A DNA stretch of 5,437 nucleotides from Coprothermobacterota bacterium (GCA_026389415.1 JAPLHX010000208.1:1-5437); one strand, 5' to 3'. Shown: positions 1 through 5,437, counted from the first letter of the stretch. A program made the numbers and translations. Notes: a model not told the origin generated them from the letters alone.

Positions 1-1085
1 GTTACGACAAGGATGATAAAGCGGTCACCATTACCCCAAGCTGGCAAATGGTAGGAGCTGTGGGAACCATTGATGCCAATGGTAACTTCACGGCCAATCA
101 GGAGGGGCAAGCCACGATAGAGGCTCTGTTTGAAGGATTGGTAGCCACTGCGGATATTACAGTGTCAGCAGAAGGCTTGGCAATTCAGCGCTACACGTTT
201 GCCAATCAGGTTTTCTCCCTTGACGTCCCGGAAAACTGGGAAATCATTGAAGGGGAAAAGCTGGTGAAATTCATCGCGCCCACTCAGACCGATACTCTAT
301 TCTCTTACACAGCGATCGTCGGGTATGAAGATGTGGGCCAAAAGGATTTGTCCACTTATGTCCAGGAGAACAAGGATTGGGCGTTAGGCAAGTTCCCCCA
401 GGCAAAATTCACGGAAGAACCGCGCCAATTCGGGCAGGTCAGTGGCACGGTTTTGACATTGGAAGCACCTGGCTACCAAGGACTGCTGGCTGCAGCCGTC
501 TCCAACAGCACCGGCTATTACTTTTTTGGCTATGCCCCACAGAAAAACTTTACTGCGATGGAAGCCACGTTACGGCGGATGGTGAATCAATGGGCTATCG
601 GAAATAGCGTTTCTCCTTCGCCCTCTCCCACCGCATCCTCGGGCCCTCAGACCTTTACGTCCAGTACCAATGGCTTCGGCTTTACAACCCCGGAGGGCTG
701 GCAGGAGGGTTCCCTCCCCGTAGCAGTGGCGTATATCACGGGACCTTTGGTGCAGAACTATATGCCCAATATGTCGGTTTTAGTCAATCAATTGACGGAT
801 GGAATGGCTTTGCAGGATTTTGCCGCCTTCATTGAGCGCACTCAATTGCAGAAATCGTATGCTGATTATCAAAGTCTCTCCCTGGAATCTTCCACGATCA
901 ATGGATTGCCAGGCATGAAGCGCGTATTCAGTGTGACATTTCAAGGCCAACCCCTTAAGGATATTCAGTATTACATCGTCCGCGGGTCGGTGGGAACCTT
1001 GATTACGTTTGATTCCAGTGCGGAGGCGTTCGATTCGGTGGTTTCAGTCTTCGACCAGATCGTGAGTTCTTTCCGTTTTTTCTAA
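1..1085 (+). CDS. 3' end of a secreted/surface protein: Ig-like (Big2-type) domain plus two PsbP/DcrB-like domains
   Basis: The reading frame is open from base 3 to the TAA at 1083-1085, giving 360 visible residues. The true start lies upstream. Bases 3 to about 167 encode the end of a bacterial Ig-like domain: the TPSW segment, then G-x-V-G-T-I-D-A-N-G-N-F-T-A, and later a TIEA strand and an ITV ending match the Big2 pattern. Two similar domains of about 135-145 residues follow, at about 201-603 and 651-1082. Each opens with F-x-L/F-x-x-P-E-x-W and closes with an aromatic or hydrophobic helix, as in PsbP/DcrB/DUF1795-like folds. A Ser-Pro linker (SPSPSPTASSGPQ region, 606-650) separates them. 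Such proteins are usually exported and often lipid-anchored, but the signal peptide would be outside the window. The exact role is unknown. The following glycosyltransferase gene abuts its stop codon, so the two are probably co-transcribed. The domain calls rest on pattern recognition and are moderately secure. Confidence 0.75.
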   Translation, partial: YDKDDKAVTITPSWQMVGAVGTIDANGNFTANQEGQATIEALFEGLVATADITVSAEGLAIQRYTFANQVFSLDVPENWEIIEGEKLVKFIAPTQTDTLFSYTAIVGYEDVGQKDLSTYVQENKDWALGKFPQAKFTEEPRQFGQVSGTVLTLEAPGYQGLLAAAVSNSTGYYFFGYAPQKNFTAMEATLRRMVNQWAIGNSVSPSPSPTASSGPQTFTSSTNGFGFTTPEGWQEGSLPVAVAYITGPLVQNYMPNMSVLVNQLTDGMALQDFAAFIERTQLQKSYADYQSLSLESSTINGLPGMKRVFSVTFQGQPLKDIQYYIVRGSVGTLITFDSSAEAFDSVVSVFDQIVSSFRFF

Positions 1086-2123
1086 ATGAATATTCTCCTT
1101 TGGGTTTTTTTATCATCTATCGCCATTTCATTGGTATTGACTCCAATCATTCGCTGGTTGGCCATCAATTTACGGTTCTTCTACCATCCCCACCAAGATT
1201 CGGTGAACCGCAAACCGGTTCCTTTGCTCGGTGGTTTGTCATTGTATCTGGCCGTCCTGATTCCAATACTGTGGGTCGATCAATTGGACGCCAATACTAC
1301 GGGAATTCTGATCGGCACAACCTTGGTGTTTCTGCTTGGGCTTGCCGATGACATCCGCCACATTTCTTCTCGGATGCAGTTGGTGGGGATCTTTTTAGCG
1401 GCAAGCATCGTGGTCGGCTATGGTGTAAAGATCCAGTTCTTCTCCAATCCCTTCGGGCCGGACATGCTTCTGTTGCAAGCCTTGAGCGTTCCCATCACCA
1501 TGATCTGGATCGCTGCCCTGACCTCGTCCGTAAAAGTAATGGACGGATTGGATGGCCTAGCATCTGGAATATGCGCGATCTCCGCCCTCGCTCTATTCGC
1601 GGTTGCTTGGGACAACAGCGCAGTCTACTACTCACCTGCTGCAATCTTGATGCTGGCCCTTGCGGGTGCTTGCTTGGGTTTCCTACCGTACAATTTCCAT
1701 CCCGCCAAAATATTCATGGGGGAAGCCGGTGTAATGTTCCTGGGATTTGCTCTGGCATCAATTTCAATCGAAGGGTTATTCAAGCGCTCTTTCTTGATCG
1801 CGATCAGTATCCCCCTTTTGGCGCTTGGTCTTCCGCTATTCAATACACTCTTTGCCATTCTCCGTCGCGGTCTCAAACGGAAGGATGTATTGTCTGCCGA
1901 CCGCGATCATGTACACGATATTTTATTGAAGCGGGGCGTATCGCACCGTCAAGCCGTATTGACTTTGTATTTGATCAGTGTTTTTCTCGGTATCATCGCG
2001 TTCCTGATGTCTAAAGTAAGTGCTTTGATTGCCTTTTTGATTTGGATTGTGCTGGTGGTGATCCTTTTCCTGGGAGCATGGCGCATTGGTCTTATCGGCG
2101 AGCGATATCGTCCAAAAGATTAA
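1086..2123 (+). CDS. WecA/TagO-like undecaprenyl-phosphate sugar-1-phosphate transferase (MraY superfamily), divergent motifs
   Basis: This 345-residue polytopic membrane protein has about ten hydrophobic segments, the usual length for the WecA/TagO/MraY superfamily. The family transfers a sugar-1-phosphate from a UDP-sugar to undecaprenyl phosphate at the cytoplasmic membrane face, starting a cell-wall or surface glycan. Recognisable landmarks are VPLLGG (45-50), LGLADD (D88, D89), MDGLDGLASG (D153, D156), FLPYNFHPAKIFMG (199-212) and the ADRDHVH block (271-277). Several usually conserved residues differ: S147 and K150 replace the two Asn before DGxDG, GEAGV (212-216) replaces GDxGS, N253 stands in the PLFNT motif where Asp is usual, and HVHD (275-278) replaces HxHH. 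The ATG follows the upstream TAA directly and has no SD, so translation probably depends on coupling. WecA/TagO-like is preferred over MraY because of the DRDHVH block. The sugar substrate cannot be told. Confidence 0.88.
   Translation: MNILLWVFLSSIAISLVLTPIIRWLAINLRFFYHPHQDSVNRKPVPLLGGLSLYLAVLIPILWVDQLDANTTGILIGTTLVFLLGLADDIRHISSRMQLVGIFLAASIVVGYGVKIQFFSNPFGPDMLLLQALSVPITMIWIAALTSSVKVMDGLDGLASGICAISALALFAVAWDNSAVYYSPAAILMLALAGACLGFLPYNFHPAKIFMGEAGVMFLGFALASISIEGLFKRSFLIAISIPLLALGLPLFNTLFAILRRGLKRKDVLSADRDHVHDILLKRGVSHRQAVLTLYLISVFLGIIAFLMSKVSALIAFLIWIVLVVILFLGAWRIGLIGERYRPKD
2072..2076 (+). promoter_or_regulatory. Ribosome binding site deciding a TTG start for uppS
   Basis: GGGAG lies nine bases before the TTG at 2086. 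The frame has a stop at 2059-2061 and no ATG or GTG before 2161, which already lies in the catalytic DGNGRW motif. TTG with this SD is therefore the only good start. Confidence 0.6.
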
Positions 2124-2826
2124 CGAAGAGGGCATTGCACTCCCCCGGCACATCGCCATCATGCTGGATGGGAATGGTCGCTGGGCACAGCGTCGTGGTC
2201 TTCCGCGAACGGAAGGCCATCAAGCAGGTGGCTCGCGCACGAAATCCATCGTGAAAACCTGCGGTGAAATTGGCATCCGCTATCTCACTCTTTTCGGTTT
2301 TTCAACCGAGAATTGGAAACGACCCAGGGAAGAAGTGCAAGCCTTGCTTTCGCTGTTGAAAGACTATCTCTTGGTGCAAAGGGAGGAACTCCGTGCAAAC
2401 AATGTCCGCTTAATCGCCGGCGGGCGCATAGCAGAACTCCCTCCGGCAATTCAGGATGCCTTGGCCGAAACCAAATCCTATACGGCAAGCTGTGACAAGA
2501 TGGTGTTGAACCTGGCGATTAACTATGGAGGCCGGGCTGAGATCGTAGACGCCTGCAACCGCTTGTTGTCGGATCCCCGTCGGGACGAGATCCTATCGTT
2601 GTTTGGAGCCAATGCGGTGGATCAGTTTCTCTATTCACCGGAAATTCCTTTTCCTGATATTTTGGTCCGGACTTCCGGTGAACGACGGATCAGCAATTTC
2701 TTGCTCTGGGAAGCAAGCAACACCTTTTTTTGGATCACGCCTACGCTTTGGCCCGATTTTTCCTTGGAAGACTTACTGCAGGCTTTACGGGAATTTCACA
2801 GGTATCGTTTGTCTCTTTCCCAATAG
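2086..2826 (+). CDS. uppS: Isoprenyl transferase, undecaprenyl diphosphate synthase family (cis-prenyltransferase)
   Basis: Family members condense isopentenyl diphosphates onto farnesyl diphosphate in cis to make undecaprenyl diphosphate, the precursor of the lipid carrier for peptidoglycan and surface glycans. The 246 residues match the family length. Visible motifs are LDGNGRWA (D28 corresponds to catalytic Asp26 of E. coli UppS), GHQAG, FGFSTENWKRP (N76, W77, R79), LAINYGGRAEIVDA, and ILVRTSGERRISNFLLW (R195, E199, R201, S203), ending in LWPDF (221-225). One residue is strikingly off-pattern. In the segment usually reading AY-A/S-E-hydrophobic-Y/W, this protein has SNTFFW, so the Mg-binding Glu (E213 in E. 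coli) is F214. The start is TTG, 38 bases inside the preceding transferase gene. The 3' end overlaps the convergent anti-sigma gene by 42 bases. The family call is very safe; full normal activity is not assured. Confidence 0.93.
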   Translation: MVLSASDIVQKINEEGIALPRHIAIMLDGNGRWAQRRGLPRTEGHQAGGSRTKSIVKTCGEIGIRYLTLFGFSTENWKRPREEVQALLSLLKDYLLVQREELRANNVRLIAGGRIAELPPAIQDALAETKSYTASCDKMVLNLAINYGGRAEIVDACNRLLSDPRRDEILSLFGANAVDQFLYSPEIPFPDILVRTSGERRISNFLLWEASNTFFWITPTLWPDFSLEDLLQALREFHRYRLSLSQ

Positions 2827-4047
2827 TACAATCCACAGATAGAGTACTAGCGGGATCAAGTACAATAACCCTTTCAGCAAAACGTTGGCACCGGCTAAAA
2901 GCCATCGCGCATTGATGGAATCATTTCCGATAATCTCCAAGCCGGCTGCTGTCTGCGAAGGGATAATGTCCAGCGAATTTTTCGGCGCGTTTAGATCAGG
3001 TGTACCACCAAGTGCCAAATGGAACCCAGGTGCTACTTGGTCGATGTCACTGCTTGCGTAATAGGTGCGGGTCCATTCTCCATTTCGCTCGCTGCCTATT
3101 GTGCCATCCTGCAGTGGTGCCTGGAAAGAAAACCATCGCATGGCGTTTGTCGGCTGCAGTACGGGAAGTAAAATCGCCAGGAGGAGGCAACAAAGAAACA
3201 CCCATCGGTACAGCGGGTTCTTTTTGATTGCAAAGAGCAACAAGAAAATCAGGCTTCCAAGCAAGAAAACGATTCCCCAGGGAATCAGGGAACGGATTGT
3301 TTGTTGAAGCAATTCAGTGAGAACGAATCCCAGGGTAATTCTGGCAGGAATCGCTTCCTCCTGGACTAAAATCAGGTTCTCGGCTCCGGCAGCTTGGTCA
3401 AGAAAGGCGATATTTGATTCCGTGGGGATCAGTGTGCCGACATACTCTAGCTCCCGAACTGCACCGATTTGTTTTCGGATGCTTTCGATCGCAGCTTGAC
3501 CTTCGCCCGCTGGTGGGGCGAATGCAACTAAATCCGGTGATCGATAAATCGTCCATTGCTCTTCCTGCGAGCTCCATCGTAGATTCTGCAAAACGGCGGG
3601 TTCAACCAAGAATTGATTCATCGCAACCGTAGGCCCGATATTGGCTGCTAGGCTCTTTTCAACAACAGTAGCACCCGCCAGGTCATTAGGCGGAATAAGT
3701 ACAGATGGGCCGGCTTCGGGCGCTGGAATTTCTTGGGGCAAAGAGAGGGCCCGAAAAGGTGGGCTGGCATTATTTGCAGGTGAAGGGAACAGCCATGGGA
3801 GGGTGACAATCAGGATCATAGCGGCCAAAGCGAAGGAAAATCCGTATTGCCAGTTTCGCAAGAATGGATGTGGTTTCCGGGTTATTTTCTCTTCAATTCT
3901 CCGCAAGATACGCACCCGAGCTGTTGCTTCTAAGGGAGGAATTTCCTGCATCTGCAATTTCTGAGCAAACATTTGCCAGAGTTCGTCGGTTTTCTGCTGC
4001 TCCAACGGACTCGGTCGGTGATTCTGTTTCGCAGTTCTAAGGTTCAT
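2785..4047 (-). CDS. Four-helix membrane protein, probable anti-sigma factor partner of the upstream ECF sigma factor
   Basis: From the ATG at 4047 the protein has 420 residues. I recognise no named family. Residues 1-66 are polar and helix-rich (LWQMF..., RVRILRRIEEKI) and probably cytoplasmic. Hydrophobic segments lie at about 67-87, 255-274, 281-298 and 388-410. With the positive-inside rule (KK at 275-276, KR at 411-412) both ends are cytoplasmic, with external loops of about 165 and 90 residues. The gene follows the sigma factor with an 11-base overlap, the typical arrangement of ECF sigma and anti-sigma pairs. There is no HxxxCxxC zinc motif; the only cysteines (C286, C287) lie in helix 3. 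The start was chosen because AAAAGGA at 4053-4059 sits five bases from ATG 4047. ATG 4053 has no room for an SD, and ATG 4089 would lie deep in the sigma gene. The anti-sigma role is inferred from context and topology; another membrane sensor is possible. Confidence 0.72.
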   Translation of the reverse strand: MNLRTAKQNHRPSPLEQQKTDELWQMFAQKLQMQEIPPLEATARVRILRRIEEKITRKPHPFLRNWQYGFSFALAAMILIVTLPWLFPSPANNASPPFRALSLPQEIPAPEAGPSVLIPPNDLAGATVVEKSLAANIGPTVAMNQFLVEPAVLQNLRWSSQEEQWTIYRSPDLVAFAPPAGEGQAAIESIRKQIGAVRELEYVGTLIPTESNIAFLDQAAGAENLILVQEEAIPARITLGFVLTELLQQTIRSLIPWGIVFLLGSLIFLLLFAIKKNPLYRWVFLCCLLLAILLPVLQPTNAMRWFSFQAPLQDGTIGSERNGEWTRTYYASSDIDQVAPGFHLALGGTPDLNAPKNSLDIIPSQTAAGLEIIGNDSINARWLLAGANVLLKGLLYLIPLVLYLWIVLLGKRQTIPVKFP

Positions 4048-4645
4048 TTCCATCCTTTTGACGCAACAATACCGACCGTAGTTCCGCATCTCTGTGAATC
4101 ATCTTCAGTGCTTCTCGTTTGGCCCGGTGCAGTCGCGACTTCACAGTACCGACGGTGCAGCCAAGCCTTTGTGATATCTGTTCGTAGGATAGCTCCTCTA
4201 CCTCCCGCAACAGTAGAACGATGCGTGCGTTCGGTGGCAATGCTTCCATCAGTCGCCAGACGGCGCAAGTTTCCTCGCCAGTGGTGATAAGCTTCATTGC
4301 CGTTGGTTCAGTACTGCTGGTTTCTGGCACCGCTGTTATCTCCTCCAACGGTTGGGTTGGCCGCCGTTTCCTCACCATGTCGTAGCAGATGTTGGTCGCA
4401 ACCCGGTAGAGCCAAGTTGTGAATTGCGCATCCCCCCGGAAGGAGCTTAGCTTGGTCAACGTGCGGTAGCATGTTTCTGCCACAGCTTCCTCTGCATCCT
4501 CATGGTGATGCAATATTCGGTAGCAAATCCGATACAACAGCTCCATTCTCTCGCTCAGGACTTCTGCTAAGGCGTCCCGATCTCCGGTAATCGCTTTCCG
4601 GAGCGTTTCGTGATTGGTTGTAGAAGCCGCGTTCTTGCTTGACAC
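4037..4645 (-). CDS. ECF-type RNA polymerase sigma factor (sigma-70 family)
   Basis: The 202-residue protein has the two-domain ECF layout and would direct RNA polymerase to a specific promoter set. Region 2 spans about 31-98 and includes the LYRICYRILHHHEDAEEAVAE segment, the FRGDAQFTTWLYRVATN block (69-85) and CYDMVRKRR. A variable linker follows (about 99-125). Region 4 spans about 129-182, with LPPNARIVLLLREVEELSYEQ and the helix-turn-helix ISQRLGCTVGTVKSRLHRAK. The GTG at 4645 is chosen because AGGAAG (4650-4655) lies four bases before it, and a longer frame to 4729 would run through the tRNA gene. The downstream membrane protein is its likely regulator, translated from an overlapping start. 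A TATACT on this strand at 4659-4664 is too close to leave a normal leader and has no matching -35, so the promoter is uncertain. Confidence 0.9.
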   Translation of the reverse strand: MSSKNAASTTNHETLRKAITGDRDALAEVLSERMELLYRICYRILHHHEDAEEAVAETCYRTLTKLSSFRGDAQFTTWLYRVATNICYDMVRKRRPTQPLEEITAVPETSSTEPTAMKLITTGEETCAVWRLMEALPPNARIVLLLREVEELSYEQISQRLGCTVGTVKSRLHRAKREALKMIHRDAELRSVLLRQKDGNEP

Positions 4646-4666
4646 TGTTCTTCCTGACAGTATACT
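4639..4666 (+). promoter_or_regulatory. Housekeeping sigma-70 promoter of the tRNA-Leu gene
   Basis: TTGACA (4639-4644), a 16-base spacer and TATACT (4661-4666) form a near-consensus promoter. Transcription should begin around 4672-4674, one to three bases before the mature tRNA 5' end. The -35 box touches the GTG start (4643-4645) of the divergent sigma gene. The -10 box is part of the palindrome AGTATACT (4659-4666). Confidence 0.8.
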
Positions 4667-4674
4667 AACTTGAA

Positions 4675-4761
4675 GCCGAAGTGGCGGAACTGGCAGACGC
4701 ACGGGTCTCAAAAACCCGCGAGCTAACACTCATGTGGGTTCGACTCCCACCTTCGGCACCA
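4675..4761 (+). tRNA. tRNA-Leu (anticodon CAA)
   Basis: This 87-base type II tRNA reads UUG leucine codons. The acceptor stem pairs GCCGAAG (4675-4681) with CTTCGGC (4751-4757), followed by discriminator A4758 and an encoded CCA (4759-4761). The D stem is GCG (4684-4686) with CGC (4698-4700). The anticodon stem CGGGT/ACCCG (4702-4706, 4714-4718) encloses the loop CTCAAAA, with anticodon CAA at 4709-4711. A long variable arm of 15 bases (4719-4733), with GAG pairing to CTC, is typical of leucine tRNAs. The T arm is GTGGG-TTCGACT-CCCAC (4734-4750). All stems pair perfectly, so the gene looks functional. I see no clear terminator in the 3' flank and no integrated element using it as an attachment site. 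Confidence 0.97.
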
Positions 4762-4938
4762 ATTCCGTTCTAACAAATCTCAACAGCATCCCGCAATTGT
4801 ACTGTTTGTTTCCGTTCGATTCACTTTGTCGGAACGTGCATTGGCTCAAGTCTTGCTTCGATCGATACTCCAGGGCTGTATTGACCATCTACAGCGGGTC
4901 TTTTCTACCAGAATTGGAAATATCAGCAAACAGTTCGA

Positions 4939-4947
4939 TGTTATACT
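4939..4947 (+). promoter_or_regulatory. Probable extended -10 promoter of the thioredoxin gene
   Basis: TGTTATACT is a TGn-extended -10 element ending 25 bases before the thioredoxin ATG, which predicts a start of transcription near 4954 and a leader of about 19 bases. No good -35 lies at 16-18 bases; TTGGAA at 4914-4919 is 22 bases away. The rest of the 4762-4972 spacer shows no gene, no strong hairpin and no repeat that I can support. Confidence 0.5.
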
Positions 4948-4972
4948 TCTAACAAATTCAAGGAGGGGACCA

Positions 4973-5290
4973 ATGGGCACTATAAGAGAAATAACCGAAA
5001 AAGAGTTTGAGCAGGAAGTGACGAATTCCACCGTACCGGTGCTTGTCGATTTCTGGGCCCCTTGGTGCGGCCCATGTCGCATGCAGACACCTGTACTGGA
5101 AAAACTGGCCCAGGAAGTGGGCCCCAAGATGAAGATCCTCAAGGTGAATACCGATGAGAATCAAAACCTGGCACAAAGGTTCAGCGTCTTCAGCATTCCT
5201 TCCCTGATGTTTTTTAAGGACGGAAAACTAAGCGGCCAATGGGTTGGATTCCATCCAGAGCGTGAACTAAAAGCCAAGCTTGGTCTTTGA
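4973..5290 (+). CDS. trxA: Thioredoxin
   Basis: A single 105-residue thioredoxin domain, the standard length. It is a cytoplasmic dithiol carrier that reduces protein disulfides and is recharged by thioredoxin reductase. The active site FWAPWCGPC has catalytic cysteines C32 and C35, the cis-proline is in SIPSL (P76), and FFKDGKLSGQWVG is the usual last-strand segment. No signal peptide is present. The start at 4973 is clear: AAGGAGG (4960-4966) stands six bases before the ATG. The frame is open upstream to 4826, but that stretch has no thioredoxin similarity and contains the likely promoter. The gene for a thioredoxin-reductase-like flavoprotein starts two bases after its stop, so the pair probably forms one operon. 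Confidence 0.96.
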   Translation: MGTIREITEKEFEQEVTNSTVPVLVDFWAPWCGPCRMQTPVLEKLAQEVGPKMKILKVNTDENQNLAQRFSVFSIPSLMFFKDGKLSGQWVGFHPERELKAKLGL

Positions 5291-5292
5291 AT

Positions 5293-5437
5293 TTGAATAA
5301 GGAGGTTCTGCCCCTAGCGATCGTGGGAGGAGGACCGGCTGGTCTTACAGCAGGTTTGTATGCGGCCCGGGCTGGAATAAAGGCAGTTTTACTCTCTTTG
5401 CCGGGTGGAGGCATGGGGGCAGCCACCGATTGGGTGG
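5293..5437 (+). CDS. trxB: Thioredoxin reductase-like FAD/NAD(P) oxidoreductase, 5' part only
   Basis: The visible 48 residues show the N-terminal FAD-binding fold of the thioredoxin reductase family: a beta strand (LAIV), the dinucleotide motif GGGPAG, LTAGLYAARAG, a second strand (KAVLLSL) and PGGGMGAATDWV, matching the region before the VENxPG motif. The enzyme would move electrons from NADPH through FAD to the thioredoxin encoded just upstream. The gene runs off the window, so the redox-active CxxC and the NADPH domain cannot be checked; a related ferredoxin-NADP reductase or other family member is possible. TTG at 5293 is given as the start, two bases after the trxA stop, consistent with translational coupling. 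The only strong SD (AAGGAGG, 5299-5305) lies inside this frame, with no ATG, GTG or TTG at normal distance after it, so the start is uncertain. CTG 5308 is the closest alternative. Confidence 0.82.
   Translation, partial: MNKEVLPLAIVGGGPAGLTAGLYAARAGIKAVLLSLPGGGMGAATDWV

Noticed and set aside
3..20. Similarity of the first residues (YDKDDK) to an epitope tag or vector sequence
   Set aside because: It is only a chance resemblance; the residues continue smoothly into an Ig-like domain, and no vector features are present.
1066..1082. T-rich run as a terminator after the surface protein
   Set aside because: No GC-rich hairpin precedes it, and the next gene starts three bases later.
1418..2162. 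Minus-strand open frames opposite the transferase gene
   Set aside because: They lie within a well-supported membrane protein gene, resemble no family and lack SD sites; they are mirror frames.
4048..4089. Longer start of the membrane protein at ATG 4089 or 4053
   Set aside because: ATG 4089 lies far inside the sigma gene and has no properly spaced SD; ATG 4053 directly abuts the AAAAGG run. ATG 4047 has proper spacing.
4646..4729. N-terminal extension of the sigma factor to an ATG at 4729
   Set aside because: The extension would be translated antisense through the tRNA-Leu gene and its promoter, and has no sigma similarity. GTG 4645 has a good SD.
4763..4817. Repeated TTCCGTTC (4763-4770 and 4810-4817) after the tRNA as attachment-site or repeat array
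   Set aside because: Only two copies of eight bases, with no integrase or mobile genes nearby; consistent with chance.
4881..4909. TTGACC as the -35 of a trxA promoter
   Set aside because: At 17 bases the matching -10 would be TCTACC, a poor match; the extended -10 at 4939-4947 is better.
4826..4972. N-terminal extension of thioredoxin, or a separate small protein in the spacer
   Set aside because: The thioredoxin fold starts at 4973 with an ideal SD. The upstream frame has no recognisable features or SD and contains the likely promoter.

Overview
The window is an ordinary-looking, gene-dense stretch of a bacterial chromosome. Coding strands are of moderate GC content, Shine-Dalgarno (SD) sites are strong, and the CCA end of the tRNA is encoded in the DNA. 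The phylum cannot be fixed from the sequence alone. I see no phage, transposon, CRISPR or defence genes.

Left part, plus strand (1-2826). Three tightly packed genes probably form one operon for the cell surface. The first is the 3' end of a secreted or surface protein with a bacterial Ig-like domain and two PsbP/DcrB-like domains. The second is a polytopic WecA/TagO/MraY-superfamily sugar-1-phosphate transferase, which would act on undecaprenyl phosphate. The third is an UppS-type cis-prenyltransferase, which makes undecaprenyl diphosphate. The second gene begins on the base after the first gene's stop codon, and the third starts inside the second. Making the lipid carrier and loading it are successive steps. 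Both enzymes keep their family frameworks but have unusual residues at positions normally used for metal binding or catalysis. This is the most interesting feature of the window.

Middle part, minus strand (2785-4645). An ECF-type sigma factor gene is followed, with an 11-base overlap, by a four-helix membrane protein that is probably its anti-sigma factor. The membrane protein lacks the cysteine zinc motif of ZAS anti-sigma factors. Its 3' end runs 42 bases into the 3' end of the convergent uppS gene.

Right part, plus strand (4639-5437). A near-consensus promoter drives a tRNA-Leu(CAA) gene. This promoter sits on top of the start of the divergent sigma gene. After a 211-base spacer containing an extended -10 promoter come a complete thioredoxin gene and the first 145 bases of a thioredoxin-reductase-like flavoprotein. 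These two probably form a trxA-trxB operon.

I did not find a convincing new biological system. The observations worth a second look are the substituted active sites in the two lipid-carrier genes, the unusual anti-sigma factor, and the compressed divergent start region of the sigma factor and tRNA genes.
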